DNA of 64,000 bases from Lepisosteus oculatus (lineage: Eukaryota > Chordata > Actinopteri > Semionotiformes > Lepisosteidae): positions 62,001 through 126,000 of the forward strand of contig NW_027168257.1 of NCBI RefSeq assembly GCF_040954835.1, in the 5' to 3' direction. The notes beneath the pieces were generated by a model that worked only from the letters and a program-made list of their open reading frames with translations, ran no database searches and had not been told where the DNA came from. Position numbers and translations under genes: made by a program. Shown here piece after piece: positions 20,309 to 31,490 of this stretch (position 1 is its first letter; every line of letters begins with the position of its first letter).

Positions 20309-20884
20309 GGGCTGCTTCCTCTCTTGCTCTTTTCAAACACTTGCGGCAACTGTTCGCTCATAACCACGTCTGGAATGCGTGACCTTTACACGGGGGAGAA
20401 GCAACGCCGCATCCCTTTTCTAAAGAACATTCACATTCAGAAATAAGTCAAGAAATTTGCCATTACTTTTGCTGTCAGCCTGCCCATGTTGCCAAAGAAA
20501 GATTCACTCGGCGTCAACATGACAGAACAGCGATCACTTGAAAACACTGTTCCACACTCCGTAAGCAAGAACTTCAGTGTTTGCAGTCACCCGATATGCC
20601 GATAGTCAAAGGAGCACAAAACACGAAACGTCAAAAGACAAGATGAGTTGATGGAAAGAGCGTTGAATTGATGAGCACAAAAGTTCAGCTCGTACAATAG
20701 GCAACGAAGGTCCCGGCGTCATCATCGCACTTGAAAGGACTGCCTTGCAGACTAAGGGCAGTGGGAGGTTGCTGTTTTGAGATGGAGGCATTGGGATGGT
20801 GGGCCGAGATCTATTCTTCTTAAGGAATTCTTCATCGTGAAAGATCGGTCCACAGATCATCCAAAGAACTTACAAATTTTTTTG

Positions 20885-21425
20885 ACTCAGGGAATCACGT
20901 CTTGAAAATACGGCTTGGACGCGTAACGGCATTCTATCCAACTATCCAACTGCAGGACTTGAGGGTTTTTTGTGCTTTGTTCTGTTTTCGTTGACATCGC
21001 ATTCGTAAGAGCGTCAAAAAAAGGCAATTCCAGCATCTAACACGAATAAAAGGGCTATTGAAACTGCAGGGCTGCGCAGCTTCTAAAATCCTTGCACACA
21101 ATTCTCCGTTATTGTTACTTCCTTCTTTCTGTCTAACAAAGTTCCCTTTTCCTGACCGGACGGGGAGACTATCATTCCAACTTGAAGCCAGCCTTAAGTT
21201 CTCCGAGGCGCATTTGTCTGCTAGCATGCATTTTGTGAAATTTTTTTTTGTTGTTGTTAAACCGAAAGCGACTTTGAAAAAGGGTTCCGCCGCCGCCCGG
21301 CACTCTATGTTAGACTGTATCAAGAAGGCAGCGCGTGCTGCAGCCGTGGCCGAGTGGTTAGGGCGATGGATTAGAAAGCCGTCGGGGTCTCCCCGCGAAG
21401 CTTCAAGTCCTGCCGCCTACGGTGT
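20885..21425 (+). repeat. tRNA-Ser module, copy 1
   Basis: This spacer, ending in tRNA-Ser, recurs at 24545-25040 (direct, without the tRNA), 26885-27175 (direct, part), 35513-36170 (inverted) and 41056-41765 (inverted). Shared marks include CCGGACGGGGAGACT and the G-rich GGGGGTGCA block. The open frames in it are not conserved as proteins. Confidence 0.8.
21340..21421 (+). tRNA. tRNA-Ser(AGA), decayed
   Basis: An 82-nt gene with the Ser long variable arm GGGGTCTCCCC and loop TTAGAAA giving AGA. Two acceptor mismatches, two T-stem mismatches and one anticodon-stem mismatch, with no T run downstream, suggest a pseudogene. Confidence 0.75.
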
Positions 21426-21599
21426 CGTCGTGTGTCTGCGCAACAAAGGAGAAGCACCCGTTTCGCTTTTCCCGCGACTTTTAAAACACGAATGATCTGG
21501 ATTTCTAAATGAATGGCTCTTAAAATGTGATCTGATCTTCATCTGACGCATAATAATAAATAAAGACAGTCTTGTTTAACAAACAACACACAACATTTT

Positions 21600-22625
21600 A
21601 CATTGTCAATTCAGTTCAAATCAATGTATTTCTATATAGCGCCTTTCACAACAAGGTTGTCCCAAGGCACTTAACAATGCAAGTTGTTAAGAGCCTTGTG
21701 TCTAATATGCCGCCTAGGTTACGTGCTGTCTCTTTGAGGCAAATGTTTAAATCCTCTGAGTTAAGTGCTGAAGTTATAGTAGTCCTATCAGTATTGTTGC
21801 CTCCGATCAACAGATCCTCAGTTTTCTCAGAGTTGAGTAACAAAAAGTTTTCACACATCCAAGTCTTTCCTTCATTAATGCATTTAACTAAAGTGATAAT
21901 AGAAGAGTTGTCGTTTGGTGTAAACAAAATGTTTATTTGAGTGTCATCAGCATATGAATGGAAGTTCATATTATTTTTTCGTATTATCCTACCTAGCAGC
22001 AGCATGTAGAGAGAGAGAGCAATATTGGTCCCGGCACTGATCCGTCTGGTACCCCAAATTGAACTGGTGACGTTGATGAAGCAGTACAATTATTAGATAT
22101 TTGAACATAATGAAAACGATGAGTAAAATGTGAAGTAAACCACTGAAGGACGGTTCCAGATAAGCCAACCTCAAACTCAAGCCTGTGTAACAAAACAGAG
22201 AGGTCAACCGTGTCAAAGGCAGCTCTAAGATCTAGAAGCACAAGCACTGTTGCATTCCCTGCATCAGTAGCTAAGAGAATATCATTTACGACTCTCGTTA
22301 ATGCAGTTTCAGAAACCAGACTGAAATTTCTCAATTATATTATTTGAATCCAGATACGATTGACGTTGGGCAACAACTATTCTCTCAAGACTTTTAGATT
22401 GAAATGGGACCTTTGAGACAGGCCTGTAGTTGTTAAGAACTTGTGGATCCAAATTTGACTTCTTAAGGAGCGGTCTAACAACTGCTACCTTAAATTGATC
22501 AGGTACAACGCCTGACGCAAGCGATGCATTCATCATACTAATTATAGGTCCTGCCAGTCCTTCGAGGGAATCTTTGACTAGCTGAGTGGGGATGGGATCT
22601 AGCGAACAGGTGGTTGACTTTGTCT
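21600..22625 (-). mobile_element. 5'-truncated L2 LINE
   Basis: The 3' end reads GGCGCTATATAG..AATACATTGATTTGAAC, the usual fish L2 tail. Upstream are RT pieces in shifted frames: SLERIVVAQRQSYLDSNN, VLVLLDLRAAFDTVDLS, and FHSYADDTQINI with the catalytic YADD. Several frame changes and point changes (for example GVPDGSVPGP for GVPQGSVLGP) show it is dead. Confidence 0.85.
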
Positions 22626-22639
22626 TACGTCTGTGTTCA

Positions 22640-23365
22640 TGAGTCCACCATAAGAAGAAATCTGAACAGGAGTGGTGATCATCCGAGGTCACCACGGAGG
22701 AAACCACTGATCTCCCCAACAAAAAAACCACCACTGCCCCTCTCAAGTTTGCTAAAGACCACATGGATGTTCCACAGCAACTCCTGGAACAATGTTCTGT
22801 GGACAGACGTGACAAAAGTTGAACTTGTTGGTAAATGTGCACAGCGTTATGTTTGGAGATAACAAAACACTGCATACCAACTCCAAAACCTCATCCCACC
22901 TGGGAAGCATGGCGGAGGCTGTAGGGCTTGCAATCATCGAGGGACCGATGAATTCCAAGATGTATCAGGAAATTCTACAGCAGAATTTCAGGGTGTCTGC
23001 CTGTGATCTAAAACTCGAAAGACGCTGGGTCATGCAGCATGACAAAAACAAAGGAGTACATCAACAACAGAGTGGCTGAAACAGAAGAAATTCCGTATTT
23101 TGGGATGGCCAAGTAAGAGTCCTGACCCCAATCCCATTGAAGTGCTGTGGCATGATCTGAAGCAGGCCGTTCAGCGCAAGACATCCCAAAAATATACATG
23201 AACTGAAAGTTTTGCATAGAGGAATAGGCCAAAATACCTCCTAACCGCTGCTCAGGTCTGACCAGCCGCTACAGAAAGTGGGGGTTGAGGTTTTTGTCAA
23301 TAAAGGAGGTTCCACTAGCTCCTTAATATAAGGGTTCACGTACTTTTTCCATCAATGACCTTGAT
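22640..23365 (+). mobile_element. Decayed Tc1-type transposon
   Basis: Translated pieces resemble Tc1 transposase: HESTIRRNLNRSG, a NNVLWTDVTKVEL patch corresponding to the first catalytic D, AQRYVWR, WPSKSPDPNPIEVLWHDLK in broken frames, and a terminal GTTCACGTACTTTTTCC typical of Tc1 3' ends. Many frameshifts. It abuts the L2 remnant. Confidence 0.75.
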
Positions 23366-23638
23366 TGTTTAAAACATTTGTTAAAACAGCAATGTCAAAT
23401 GTTGGGCGTGTGTTGTTTGTTAAATCAGACTCTCTTTATTGATTATTATGACTAAGATAAAGATAAGATCACATGTTAGGAGCCATTCATGCAGAAATCC
23501 ACATCATTCCGAAGGGCTGTTTACAAAAGTTTTTCTCCCAACTGTATGTGAGAGAAAAGCAGAGACGCTCACTGAGTAAGGTGGGGTTGCAGCTTCGCAA
23601 ATTGCAAGGACATTTGTACTCTCAAAAGGGGACAGGAG

Positions 23639-23711
23639 CAACCCAGATGGGACTCGAACCCACAATCCCTGGCTTAGAGTGCCAGTGCCTTAGCCATTAG
23701 GCCACTGCGCC
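23639..23711 (-). tRNA. tRNA-Arg, CCT-type body reading TCT
   Basis: Body and T-arm (GGGATTGTGGGTTCGAGTCCCATCTGG region) match tRNA-Arg(CCT). The anticodon loop is ACTCTAA, which places TCT in the anticodon and C at position 33 where U is nearly universal. One acceptor mismatch. TTTT follows. Function is doubtful. Confidence 0.78.
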
Positions 23712-23804
23712 ACACTGGGTGAGGTTGATCACGCTGATGAAGAGCCAGTTTTTTTTTCCTTTGCTTTTTCAAAGGGATCCCCAAAAATAAGGGAAGTTAG
23801 GCAG

Positions 23805-24237
23805 CAGAAGGTTTACTGTGACCTGAGAAGGACCGGCATCCAATCACGGTGGTACACACACACACGCTCTCGCTCATCTGAGCTACACGGCTACCAAGAT
23901 GATCTCAGGTGCGCCGAGCTGGTACGGAACATATTGAACTGATCGACGGCGAATTGTCTCTCAGACAGGCTTTTCACCTCTGAGCTCCCTGACTGACAGT
24001 GATCAGCTAGGTAGTGAAACAGTCAGCTGCTTCTAAGCCTTAAACAGCTGCATCTCGGCGCTTCCAAGGAGAGATGATTTGAAAGCCGAACATCGCCCAT
24101 TGGGAACACCTTACTATCACTAGTTTAAGAGACTCTTAAGGTCTTGCAGAGGTGCCTGTCTAATAGCATGCGCTTTTCAAGCTATAGGTGTTTAGGCTGA
24201 GGCAGAATGCCTGTTAACAAAATGTTTTTCTAAAGGG
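23805..24237 (-). repeat. Inverted-repeat arm, right
   Basis: Reverse complement of 15753-16200. This arm has a longer CA run (near 23855) than its partner. No gene is seen in it. Confidence 0.85.
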
Positions 24238-24239
24238 GC

Positions 24240-25286
24240 CTCGCACTCTTTTCCAAGCAATGGTCACCATCCCCACCGAGTGTCACAATGTAGTCATGTC
24301 CTAGGACGTCACCTGTTAGTCTCCATTTGTCTGCCACCAACACTTTCGGTTACGGGGTCACAACCGCACCCCGGAGAGCAGAGGAGCCGTTGGCGTTCTG
24401 GTGGCGCAGATTGGGCTGAAGGTGGGGCGCTTGAATCTCGCTGTTGGAGGCCGTCTGAAACTGACCCAAGCCTTTCCCTTGAATTAAATGTAAATAAGAA
24501 ATGAACACCAGATGCACATGGAATCAATCACGTGTTTCCTTTGAGCCGTTTCAAAGACTGCTCCAGAGTTTACCTTGCACAGATGCGCAAAGATTAATGA
24601 TGGGGGTGCATGCTTCCAGGCGCCTTACAACTGTAGGGACTGATTAGAGACAATTCGTAGCGTGTGTTCGTTTCCATATACGCCCCGTGTTGCAATGGTA
24701 GGATGAAGTCAAATACGGCTTGGACGTGTAACGGCATTCTATCCAACTGCAGGGCTTGAGGGTTTTTTTGTGCTTTGTTCTGTTTTCGTTGACATCGCAT
24801 TCGTAAGAGCGTCAAAAATAGGCAATTCCAGCATCTAACACGAATAAAAGGGCTATTGAAACTGCAGGGCTGCGCAGCTTCTAAAATCCTTGCACACAAT
24901 TCTCCGTTATTGTTACTTCCTTCTTTCTGTCTAACAAAGTTCCCTTTTCCTAACCGGACGGGGAGACTTTATCATTCCAACTTGAAGCCAGCCTTAAGTC
25001 CTCTGAGGCGCATTTGTCTGCTAGCATGATTTTGTGAAAGTTCAAATTCGGACAAACACAATCTGTGGCGTTTAGCGTGACATAGTCTTGCAGGCATCGT
25101 GCTGTCTCACTGCAATACTATACCGCTGGAGGAAACAGTCCATCTGGCCATGAAACTCATTTGAACGTCTAGCTACAGCAACTAACAATATCATGATTTA
25201 TTCAGGATGTGTGGAATCAGAACGTCCCGGAGACAGCTTCCGAAATCGTGATCATTCTCTGGTGGTGTCCTGCTGGGATCCTGTGG
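24240..25286. other. Spacer: Ser-module copy without tRNA plus U4-module edge
   Basis: 24240-24540 shows nothing I recognise. 24545-25040 is a close copy of 20885-21245. 25055-25130 is a short inverted piece of the U4 module (GACATAGTCTTGCAGGC). 25130-25286 recurs at 46063-46190. No gene is supported. Confidence 0.7.
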
Positions 25287-25316
25287 GCGTGTGTTGGTGG
25301 TATAGTGGTGAGCATG
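25287..25316 (+). pseudogene. tRNA-Gly(TCC), 5' quarter
   Basis: GTGTTGGTGGTATAGTGG and TGAGCAT match the acceptor and D-arm of the intact Gly(TCC) at 47827. Ten bases later, on the opposite strand, lies the 3' end of a Gly(GCC) gene. The two homologous genes seem to have recombined in this spacer. Confidence 0.75.
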
Positions 25317-25326
25317 CAAAAGCCAC

Positions 25327-25397
25327 TGCATTGGCCAGGAATCGAACCCGAGCCTCTTACTTGGCAGGCAAGAATTCTTCCACTGAACCACCAATGC
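25327..25397 (-). tRNA. tRNA-Gly(GCC)
   Basis: A 71-nt gene: GCATTGGTGGTTCAGTGG, loop CTGCCAA giving GCC, and T-arm CGGGTTCGATTCCTGG. The anticodon stem CTTGC/GTAAG pairs with one wobble. TTTT follows directly. Probably functional. Confidence 0.9.
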
Positions 25398-26039
25398 TCA
25401 ATACCTGTACCTTCAAAAAAGACGCTTTTTTGGTGCTCTGTTCAAAAAGCGTCGACATCTGTTTCCAGCTGCAAAATGCCATCCGCGGACGCTGAAGAAT
25501 TTATTTATTTAGACACTGCTCAGAATCCCCTGTAAGATTCTCCCTCAGTTCCTTTGAGCAGTGTTTTACCTCTTTCAAAAGGCTTCACTTTCCAAGTCAC
25601 ATTCCAAGGCTCATCGAACCCGGGCTGTTTCCTCCAGCGGTATAGTATTGCAGTGAGACAGCACGATGCCTGCAAGACTATGTCACTCTAAACGCCACAG
25701 ATTGTGTTTGTCCGTTCGTGTCAGTCGTCGTGCAACCACGGGAAGTGGGACACAAACATGCTGCAATGCTTTCAGGACGTTAGGATTTGTTTATGCAACA
25801 TCCGAGAAGAGTACTTGTGGCTTGAATGTGAACTGTACGTGCCCGCCCCCTTTCCTCTGTAGTGCATGAGTTCCTCCCGGCATGCCCTTCGTCATTGTTC
25901 TGTCATCTTGTATTTAAAGGGTTGTATTCCTGCTGCTGAAAATAAGCAACGGTTTTCTCACAACGGCCTTTGTTTCCGACGTTGCCCTTGTCTGTCATGA
26001 AATTCTTCAAAACCTCAAGCTAGAAGAAGAAGACGACAA

Positions 26040-26122
26040 ATATGAAGCGTTACAGCAACGACATGCCATGAGACGATTGATAACGATTTCCGTAGGATCC
26101 CCGCGGTTTCCTGGCAACCGTC
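26040..26122 (+). promoter_or_regulatory. U4 proximal promoter region
   Basis: The same 80-bp block as upstream of the other U4 genes. GTTACAGCAACGACATG starts at about -74 and a palindromic GGTTTCCTGGCAACC lies just before the start. A PSE role is inferred from position and similarity to the U5 and U1 motifs. Confidence 0.5.
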
Positions 26123-26268
26123 AGCTTTGCGCAGTGGCAGTATCGTAGCCTGTGAGCTTTAGCCGAGGCGCGATTATTACTAGTTGAAAACTTTTCCCAA
26201 TACCCCCCTTCCGCCGGTTTGCAATACAATCGGCGAAAGCAATTTTTGACAGTCTCGTCAGAGACTGA
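26123..26268 (+). ncRNA. U4 snRNA
   Basis: A 146-nt gene with U6-pairing 5' region, kink-turn 5' stem-loop, Sm site and terminal hairpin. Compared with the 3493 copy it has changes in the 5' stem-loop (GTGAGCTTTAGCC) and an extra C in the CCCCCC stretch. A perfect 3' box follows. Likely functional. Confidence 0.95.
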
Positions 26269-26275
26269 GCAAGGT

Positions 26276-26288
26276 GTTTAAAGACAGA
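26276..26288 (+). promoter_or_regulatory. snRNA 3' box of U4
   Basis: GTTTAAAGACAGA, seven bases after the U4 3' end, identical to the boxes of two other copies. Confidence 0.88.
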
Positions 26289-27175
26289 TTTTGTCATGGT
26301 GACATCATGATAGAAAGAAACGAGCTTGTTACGTTTCAACAGAAACGCTCTTTAGCTCTTTCAGCGTTATGCAGAGAACAGCGTCTGTCGAGATCACTTT
26401 TGAGTCAGCGCGAAACGCCGTGTGCTGTCAGTTTGATTTCATATTGCTCGTAGCGGCCCCCGGCTTTTGTCTGTCAAACGTTAGGTTGCGCTTCTTCATG
26501 CTGCATCGTCGGCATGAGTGGAGCTTTATAAACGTCTGTACTTACTGCGCCCCATAAGAAATCGTTTGTCCCCGTTCAAAAGAGATTGTGCGATGTCCTG
26601 CAGCATACCTTTGACAGTTTGAAAAGAGGAATTTATTCTGCTTCCTGTGCGTGCAGTAGTTACAAAGTTGAACGCCTTTACACGATCTGCTGCAGTTTTC
26701 AGTGGGCGGGCTTTGTCAAATGGCTTGGAAAAACGCACTGTGTTTCGGCTCGGGAAACATCATGAGCAGTGTCCTGCATGTTTTCTGTGTATAGCTGTCT
26801 TTTAACGCATACAGAATTCATTCGAAATCATTGATTTCTCCAATTAACAAGGGTCCCTTAAAGGATGAGTCAAAGTAACGTCTAATCGGATTAGTTTCCT
26901 TAGAGCTGGTTCAGAGTTTGCTCAAGAGTTTACCTTTCACAGATGCGCAAAGAAGAATGTTGGGGGTGCACGCTTCAAAGCGCCTTACAGCTGTAGGGAG
27001 TGATTCGAGACGATTCATGGCGTGTGCTCGTTCCCATATACCGTACGCCCCGGGGTGCAGTGCTAGGATGACATACAATACCGCTTGGGCACGTAACGGC
27101 GTTATATGCAAGTGCGGGACGTGAGGGTTTTCGTTTGTTCGTTTTGTTTTGCTCTGCTTTGCTTTGTTTCGTGGT

Positions 27176-27780
27176 CAAGAGGCGTAAGGTAAGTCGTAAT
27201 CCAGGGAGAACACTGGTGGCAAACAGTCCGAGGTGAGAGGCGAGGTCCAAAGTCGAAAAGGCAGAAGGGGAGTCCAATATCCAGAATAAACGAGGTAATG
27301 GAAAAACGCCAGGTAGAGCTCTCAAGGAGTAGACTCAATACCGAGCAGCGGGAAGCAGGTAAAGATGGTAAAAATAGCACTGCGTACCGCACGGTGGAGT
27401 GTGTGCAGGTGGGTTAACTCGTGCGGCGGCGTTTGTTAATAATCACCCACTGCTGGTGCTGATTAGATCGCTTATGAGTTGGTCTTAACTGCCTGGCGGT
27501 CATGACAAGCTCCTCTTTAAGCTGTGGTTTAGTTTTGCATTCATGTGTTTCTAGAGCAGTTATTTATAGGGGTGGGTGGGTCTTTCACAGAGGCTCAGGA
27601 CAAATCCCCCACATGAAATTTTACTGTGTGCGTTCAGACAGTCACAGGTCAAGAGCCAGGCAGGAGGACAGTGGACAGAAGAGCCAACGAACTAAAAATA
27701 AAAGAACGAATATGAAAAAGCCACCATCTTTTTCTTTTTGACATTTTCCAACTTTCATGCAAGCCAGGACAAAGTTGCTC
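27176..27780. other. Unclassified dispersed sequence
   Basis: The Ser-module copy is left near 27175 and the new sequence has no match elsewhere in the window. Phrases such as AATCCAGGGAGAACACTGG and GTCCAAAGTCGAAAAGGCAG look like fish dispersed repeats with purine-rich strands. I cannot assign a family and see no gene. Confidence 0.4.
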
Positions 27781-28310
27781 GTACAGATGCAGCCATTCAA
27801 AGTAAGCGGTACAGACACGTACCGCAGGTAAGATGACACGCGATACCGGGGTGCGTGATTGGTTGACCGACAGGGGCACTCGTGGTCCGTTGGTCTGTCG
27901 TAGAAAGACTTACTGTAAACGTCTTTACTGTGCCCGTTGTAGATATTGAATTTTACCACTGAAGGGAAATCTTAGTAGCTGAGCATAAAAAGAATAGGAG
28001 CATACTGTAACGCGTGTGAAGGCCATAAACGATATTAATTTTGGAACGTAAACATACAGTATATAGCTGGTCTTGGTACTTTAAAGAAAAAAATACACAC
28101 CAGTATTCCATTTCTCCCTAAACATTGTAAGCTTCGAAGTCTTTAACTAACGTGATACCGGAGTCAACAAGCATACTTTTAGAATTTGATTAAAAGGGAA
28201 TATAATATGGAATCGCGTATCTAAAGAATTTAATAACGGTATGATTATATCCGTGTACTGCGGCAGAGCTATGTAGGGCTGTTTCGCCTGCCTGATCATG
28301 CGAGCTTTCT

Positions 28311-28380
28311 TGTAGCCTACTGGTCTAGGTGCGTGACTACCAACTGGCAGGTTGTGTGTTCGAATCCAGCTGCTGCTGGA
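28311..28380 (+). other. tRNA-like segment in TIR element
   Basis: TAGCCTACTGGTCTAGGTGC resembles an A-box arm and GTGTGTTCGAATCC a B-box. The cloverleaf does not close well, so it is a relic or a SINE-like head. Confidence 0.45.
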
Positions 28381-28920
28381 CTTTTCATTTTTATTTATTT
28401 ATTTTTTAATCGCGTAACATAAACATATTACCGTATGCAAACTGTACTGTATACAGTATGTATATGTATATTTAATGTCTTAACTGTGCCCGTTTAATTG
28501 AATTAAAAAAAAATATTTAACACGAACATTAAGCTGTTTACATCTTCCGCCTGAGAACAGTCACCCGTTGCTACCCAACGCAGAATGGTGATTGGCTGAC
28601 CCCTCTGATTGGAGAAAAAAGACGTGCTGGTGTGCTATACCAGGAAGAGGATTTCTTTCTATTCAAAACGTGTATTTTAAAAGTTTAAGAAGTAAAAACC
28701 TTACAGCGTACACAGATTTCTAAACTGATCAGGATCGTTATCTTTGTCTTATGCATAATAATGTTCACCGCTCTGTCCAGCAAATTAATAATAAACTTTA
28801 TTTTATATAGCTTTTTAAACGAATAAGTAATTAGATTGCTCATAAACCTAATCACTTGCTTTTTCTTTTTATTTAGGCTCAGATTTCAACTATAGATCGT
28901 ATTATTAATAACCATAATAA

Positions 28921-29280
28921 CAACCAACCAACAAAAACAACCATATAAACATAATACCAACCAAAAACATAGATAACAACCACAATACAAAATCAAATAA
29001 TCAAACCATTTTACACTCGCAAAGTCCTCCAATTATCATAATCCCGCCCCTTATGCAAAACCAAACCTTCCTCCCATCCCAGTTTATCCTGTTTATCATA
29101 AACAAAATCCACCTCAATTTTCAACATAAAACATTACACAAAATCAATACCTCAACACTCCATACTCAACAACGATAATTCACAAACAGCCAGAACATGT
29201 AACTACACATTCCCAAACATACCTACTTTCCATAGCCCCGCCCCTTATGCAAAACCAACATCCCTCCCCTGTTCTCTCTT
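28921..29280. repeat. Strongly G-depleted tract
   Basis: By count, these 360 bases hold 15 G and about 119 C on the plus strand, while flanking sequence is balanced. The phrase CCCGCCCCTTATGCAAAACC occurs twice, 194 bp apart. No reading frame or known repeat explains the skew. Confidence 0.9.
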
Positions 29281-31419
29281 TCCCCTGGCGGTTGTAATTG
29301 TTTTTATTTTCAAATAAATTTTAGCAAAGTCATGTATTTTAAAAATCTTAAGATTTTTCTATTTATGTCTTTATTTAGTGGTTTCATTAGTGACAAAGGC
29401 TAAACTTTCTTGGAAAAATGTCTTTTATGTAAACCATGTTTGCTATTAATTCATTCAGGGCTAAAATATGTTCATTGTCTTCTAATGAAAGAAGGGTTCC
29501 TTTCGCCGTAGTCGGGAGCCTAGCCTTTAACTAGTAAGTACTGTATTTACTGGGTTTTTGAGGGGGTGTCTTTCGCTGGAAATCTCGCCTCTTACTTTGA
29601 AAATACCCGTGAAACCGGTTCAATTCGTCACAGCCAGCACTCCTGCAGAGAGTTGGGTTGTACAGTACTTGCAGTGTATACAGTACACGCGTTATGCTCT
29701 TCGTTAATGTCTGTGAAGTTTTATTTAATCTCTGAGCCATACTGATTCTTCTGGAAGCACACCAGTATTCCACTTTCTCCCTAAACATTTTTAGGATCAG
29801 AGTCTTACATGTGGTTATTTCGAAAACGTTTGTACGTGCTCCTTCTTACCATGTTACTGTTTACCGTTACTGACCATATTAAGTTTAAGTGCCTGTGGGC
29901 ACTTTTCCTGTCCGTGGGGGGTGGACCGTCTTTCATTAGAAGGTTAGTCTGTTCTACTCTGAGAATGTAGAGGGGGTGGGAAGTGCCCGCGGTCATTTAA
30001 TTAGTATTAAAATCTTAGTTATCTTTCTAGTTCACAGGTTTGCATGCATAATTTAATTTTGAAAGCCACTGAGACATCAGGTACTACTGTTGTATTTATG
30101 AAAAAGAAACAAAACAAAAAACATACTAACAACTGTGCCATCCTACTCCTTAGTTAATACATTTTATTATTCATAAACAGTTAACATTGTTAGCAAAATA
30201 TTTTGAATTATATTTAACCCTATTTTTTCTTTAGTTTTGTATTTAACTTATTATATGATAGTCAGACTTAATGTATATTAATGTATATTTGAACAATGAA
30301 AATATATTTTTACAAGATTTTACATTAAGCACTTAAAATTAATATGGTTAATAATAGTAAACTGTAACATGCTGTAACAAGATCGGTTAAACTTCGAAGA
30401 AAATCCTTTCAGAGAAAATGTTTCAGGTGTGAAGAACAAACCTGTTCCCACACACCCTGCCCCCACTACCATTAGAATATACACAAACATTTTAGCGTTT
30501 CATTCTGAGCAGAAGACCCTCACACCTGAAGAGTGCTGGCTGTGACGAATTAAACCGGTTTTACAGGTTTCAATCACAGATTGGGACTCAGTAAAGTAAC
30601 ACACAGCGCCACTGGATTTGATAATACTGTACCTAACCAAAATCCGCAATATGGAAACAGAACCTGTGTAATTGTTGATAGATGATGTACTCATAACATT
30701 TTTTCAAGACGAACTACAACATTTAAAAAATGACTTGTATGTACTTGATATCTCTAATCAATCCACGGGTTCCAGCACAAAACGAAACTAAAACGCATAC
30801 CGTTTCGCGCTTCTTATTAGTTGCTCAAAAGTAATTTGACCGTATGAAATGCATAATATAAACCTAGAAACATATACGTGAGCAGTACTTAAGCACTGTA
30901 GTATCGGTGTTAAGACATACCTCTCAAATACTGTAAATCAAGTTAAAAATATCTCAAGACCGATTCTGGTCGTAATGAAACCATGTTTCGTGTATGTTTT
31001 CTTTTTCATCTTGAAATAACTCATTTCTAAATACCTTTTTCACTGTTAACATCTTGTAGCAACTTTGCGACAAAATATACACTCTGACAGTTCATCCTGC
31101 TACCAACATTAAATAAAACAAATCTTAAGATTTCTATATTTATGTCTTTATTTAGTGGTTTCATTCGAAGCTTACAATGTTTAGGGAGAAATGGAATACT
31201 GGTGTGTATTTTTTTCTTTAAAGTACCGAGACCAGCCATATACTGTATGTTTATGTTAAGATTTCCCTTCAGTGGTAAAATTAGATATGAATATTCAATA
31301 CTTAAACGGGCACAGTTAAGACATTAAATATACATATACATATTGTATACAGTACAGTTTGCATACGGTAATATGTTTATGTTACGCGATTAAAAAATAA
31401 ATAAATAAAACTGGAAGGT

Positions 31420-31490
31420 CCAGCAGCAGCTGGATTTGAACACACAACCTGCCAGTTGGTAGTCACGCACCCAGACCAGGAGGCTACAAG
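31420..31490 (-). other. tRNA-like segment, inverted partner
   Basis: Inverted copy of 28311-28380, with AACACACAACCTGCCAGTTGG shared in reverse. Not a foldable tRNA by eye. Confidence 0.45.

Larger units (their letters stand above)
25505..26880 (-). repeat. U4 module, inverted copy
   Basis: This is the reverse complement of the module around 2170-3425 plus its U4 gene. It gives the cleanest view of the module order and shows the joint at 2029 to be secondary. Open frames such as the 62-codon one at 26369 recur in other copies but look like shadows. Confidence 0.85.

Noticed and set aside
26369-26557. 62-codon frame repeated in three U4 modules
   Set aside because: It lies in copied spacer and other parts of the module carry unrelated frames; repetition alone explains its persistence.
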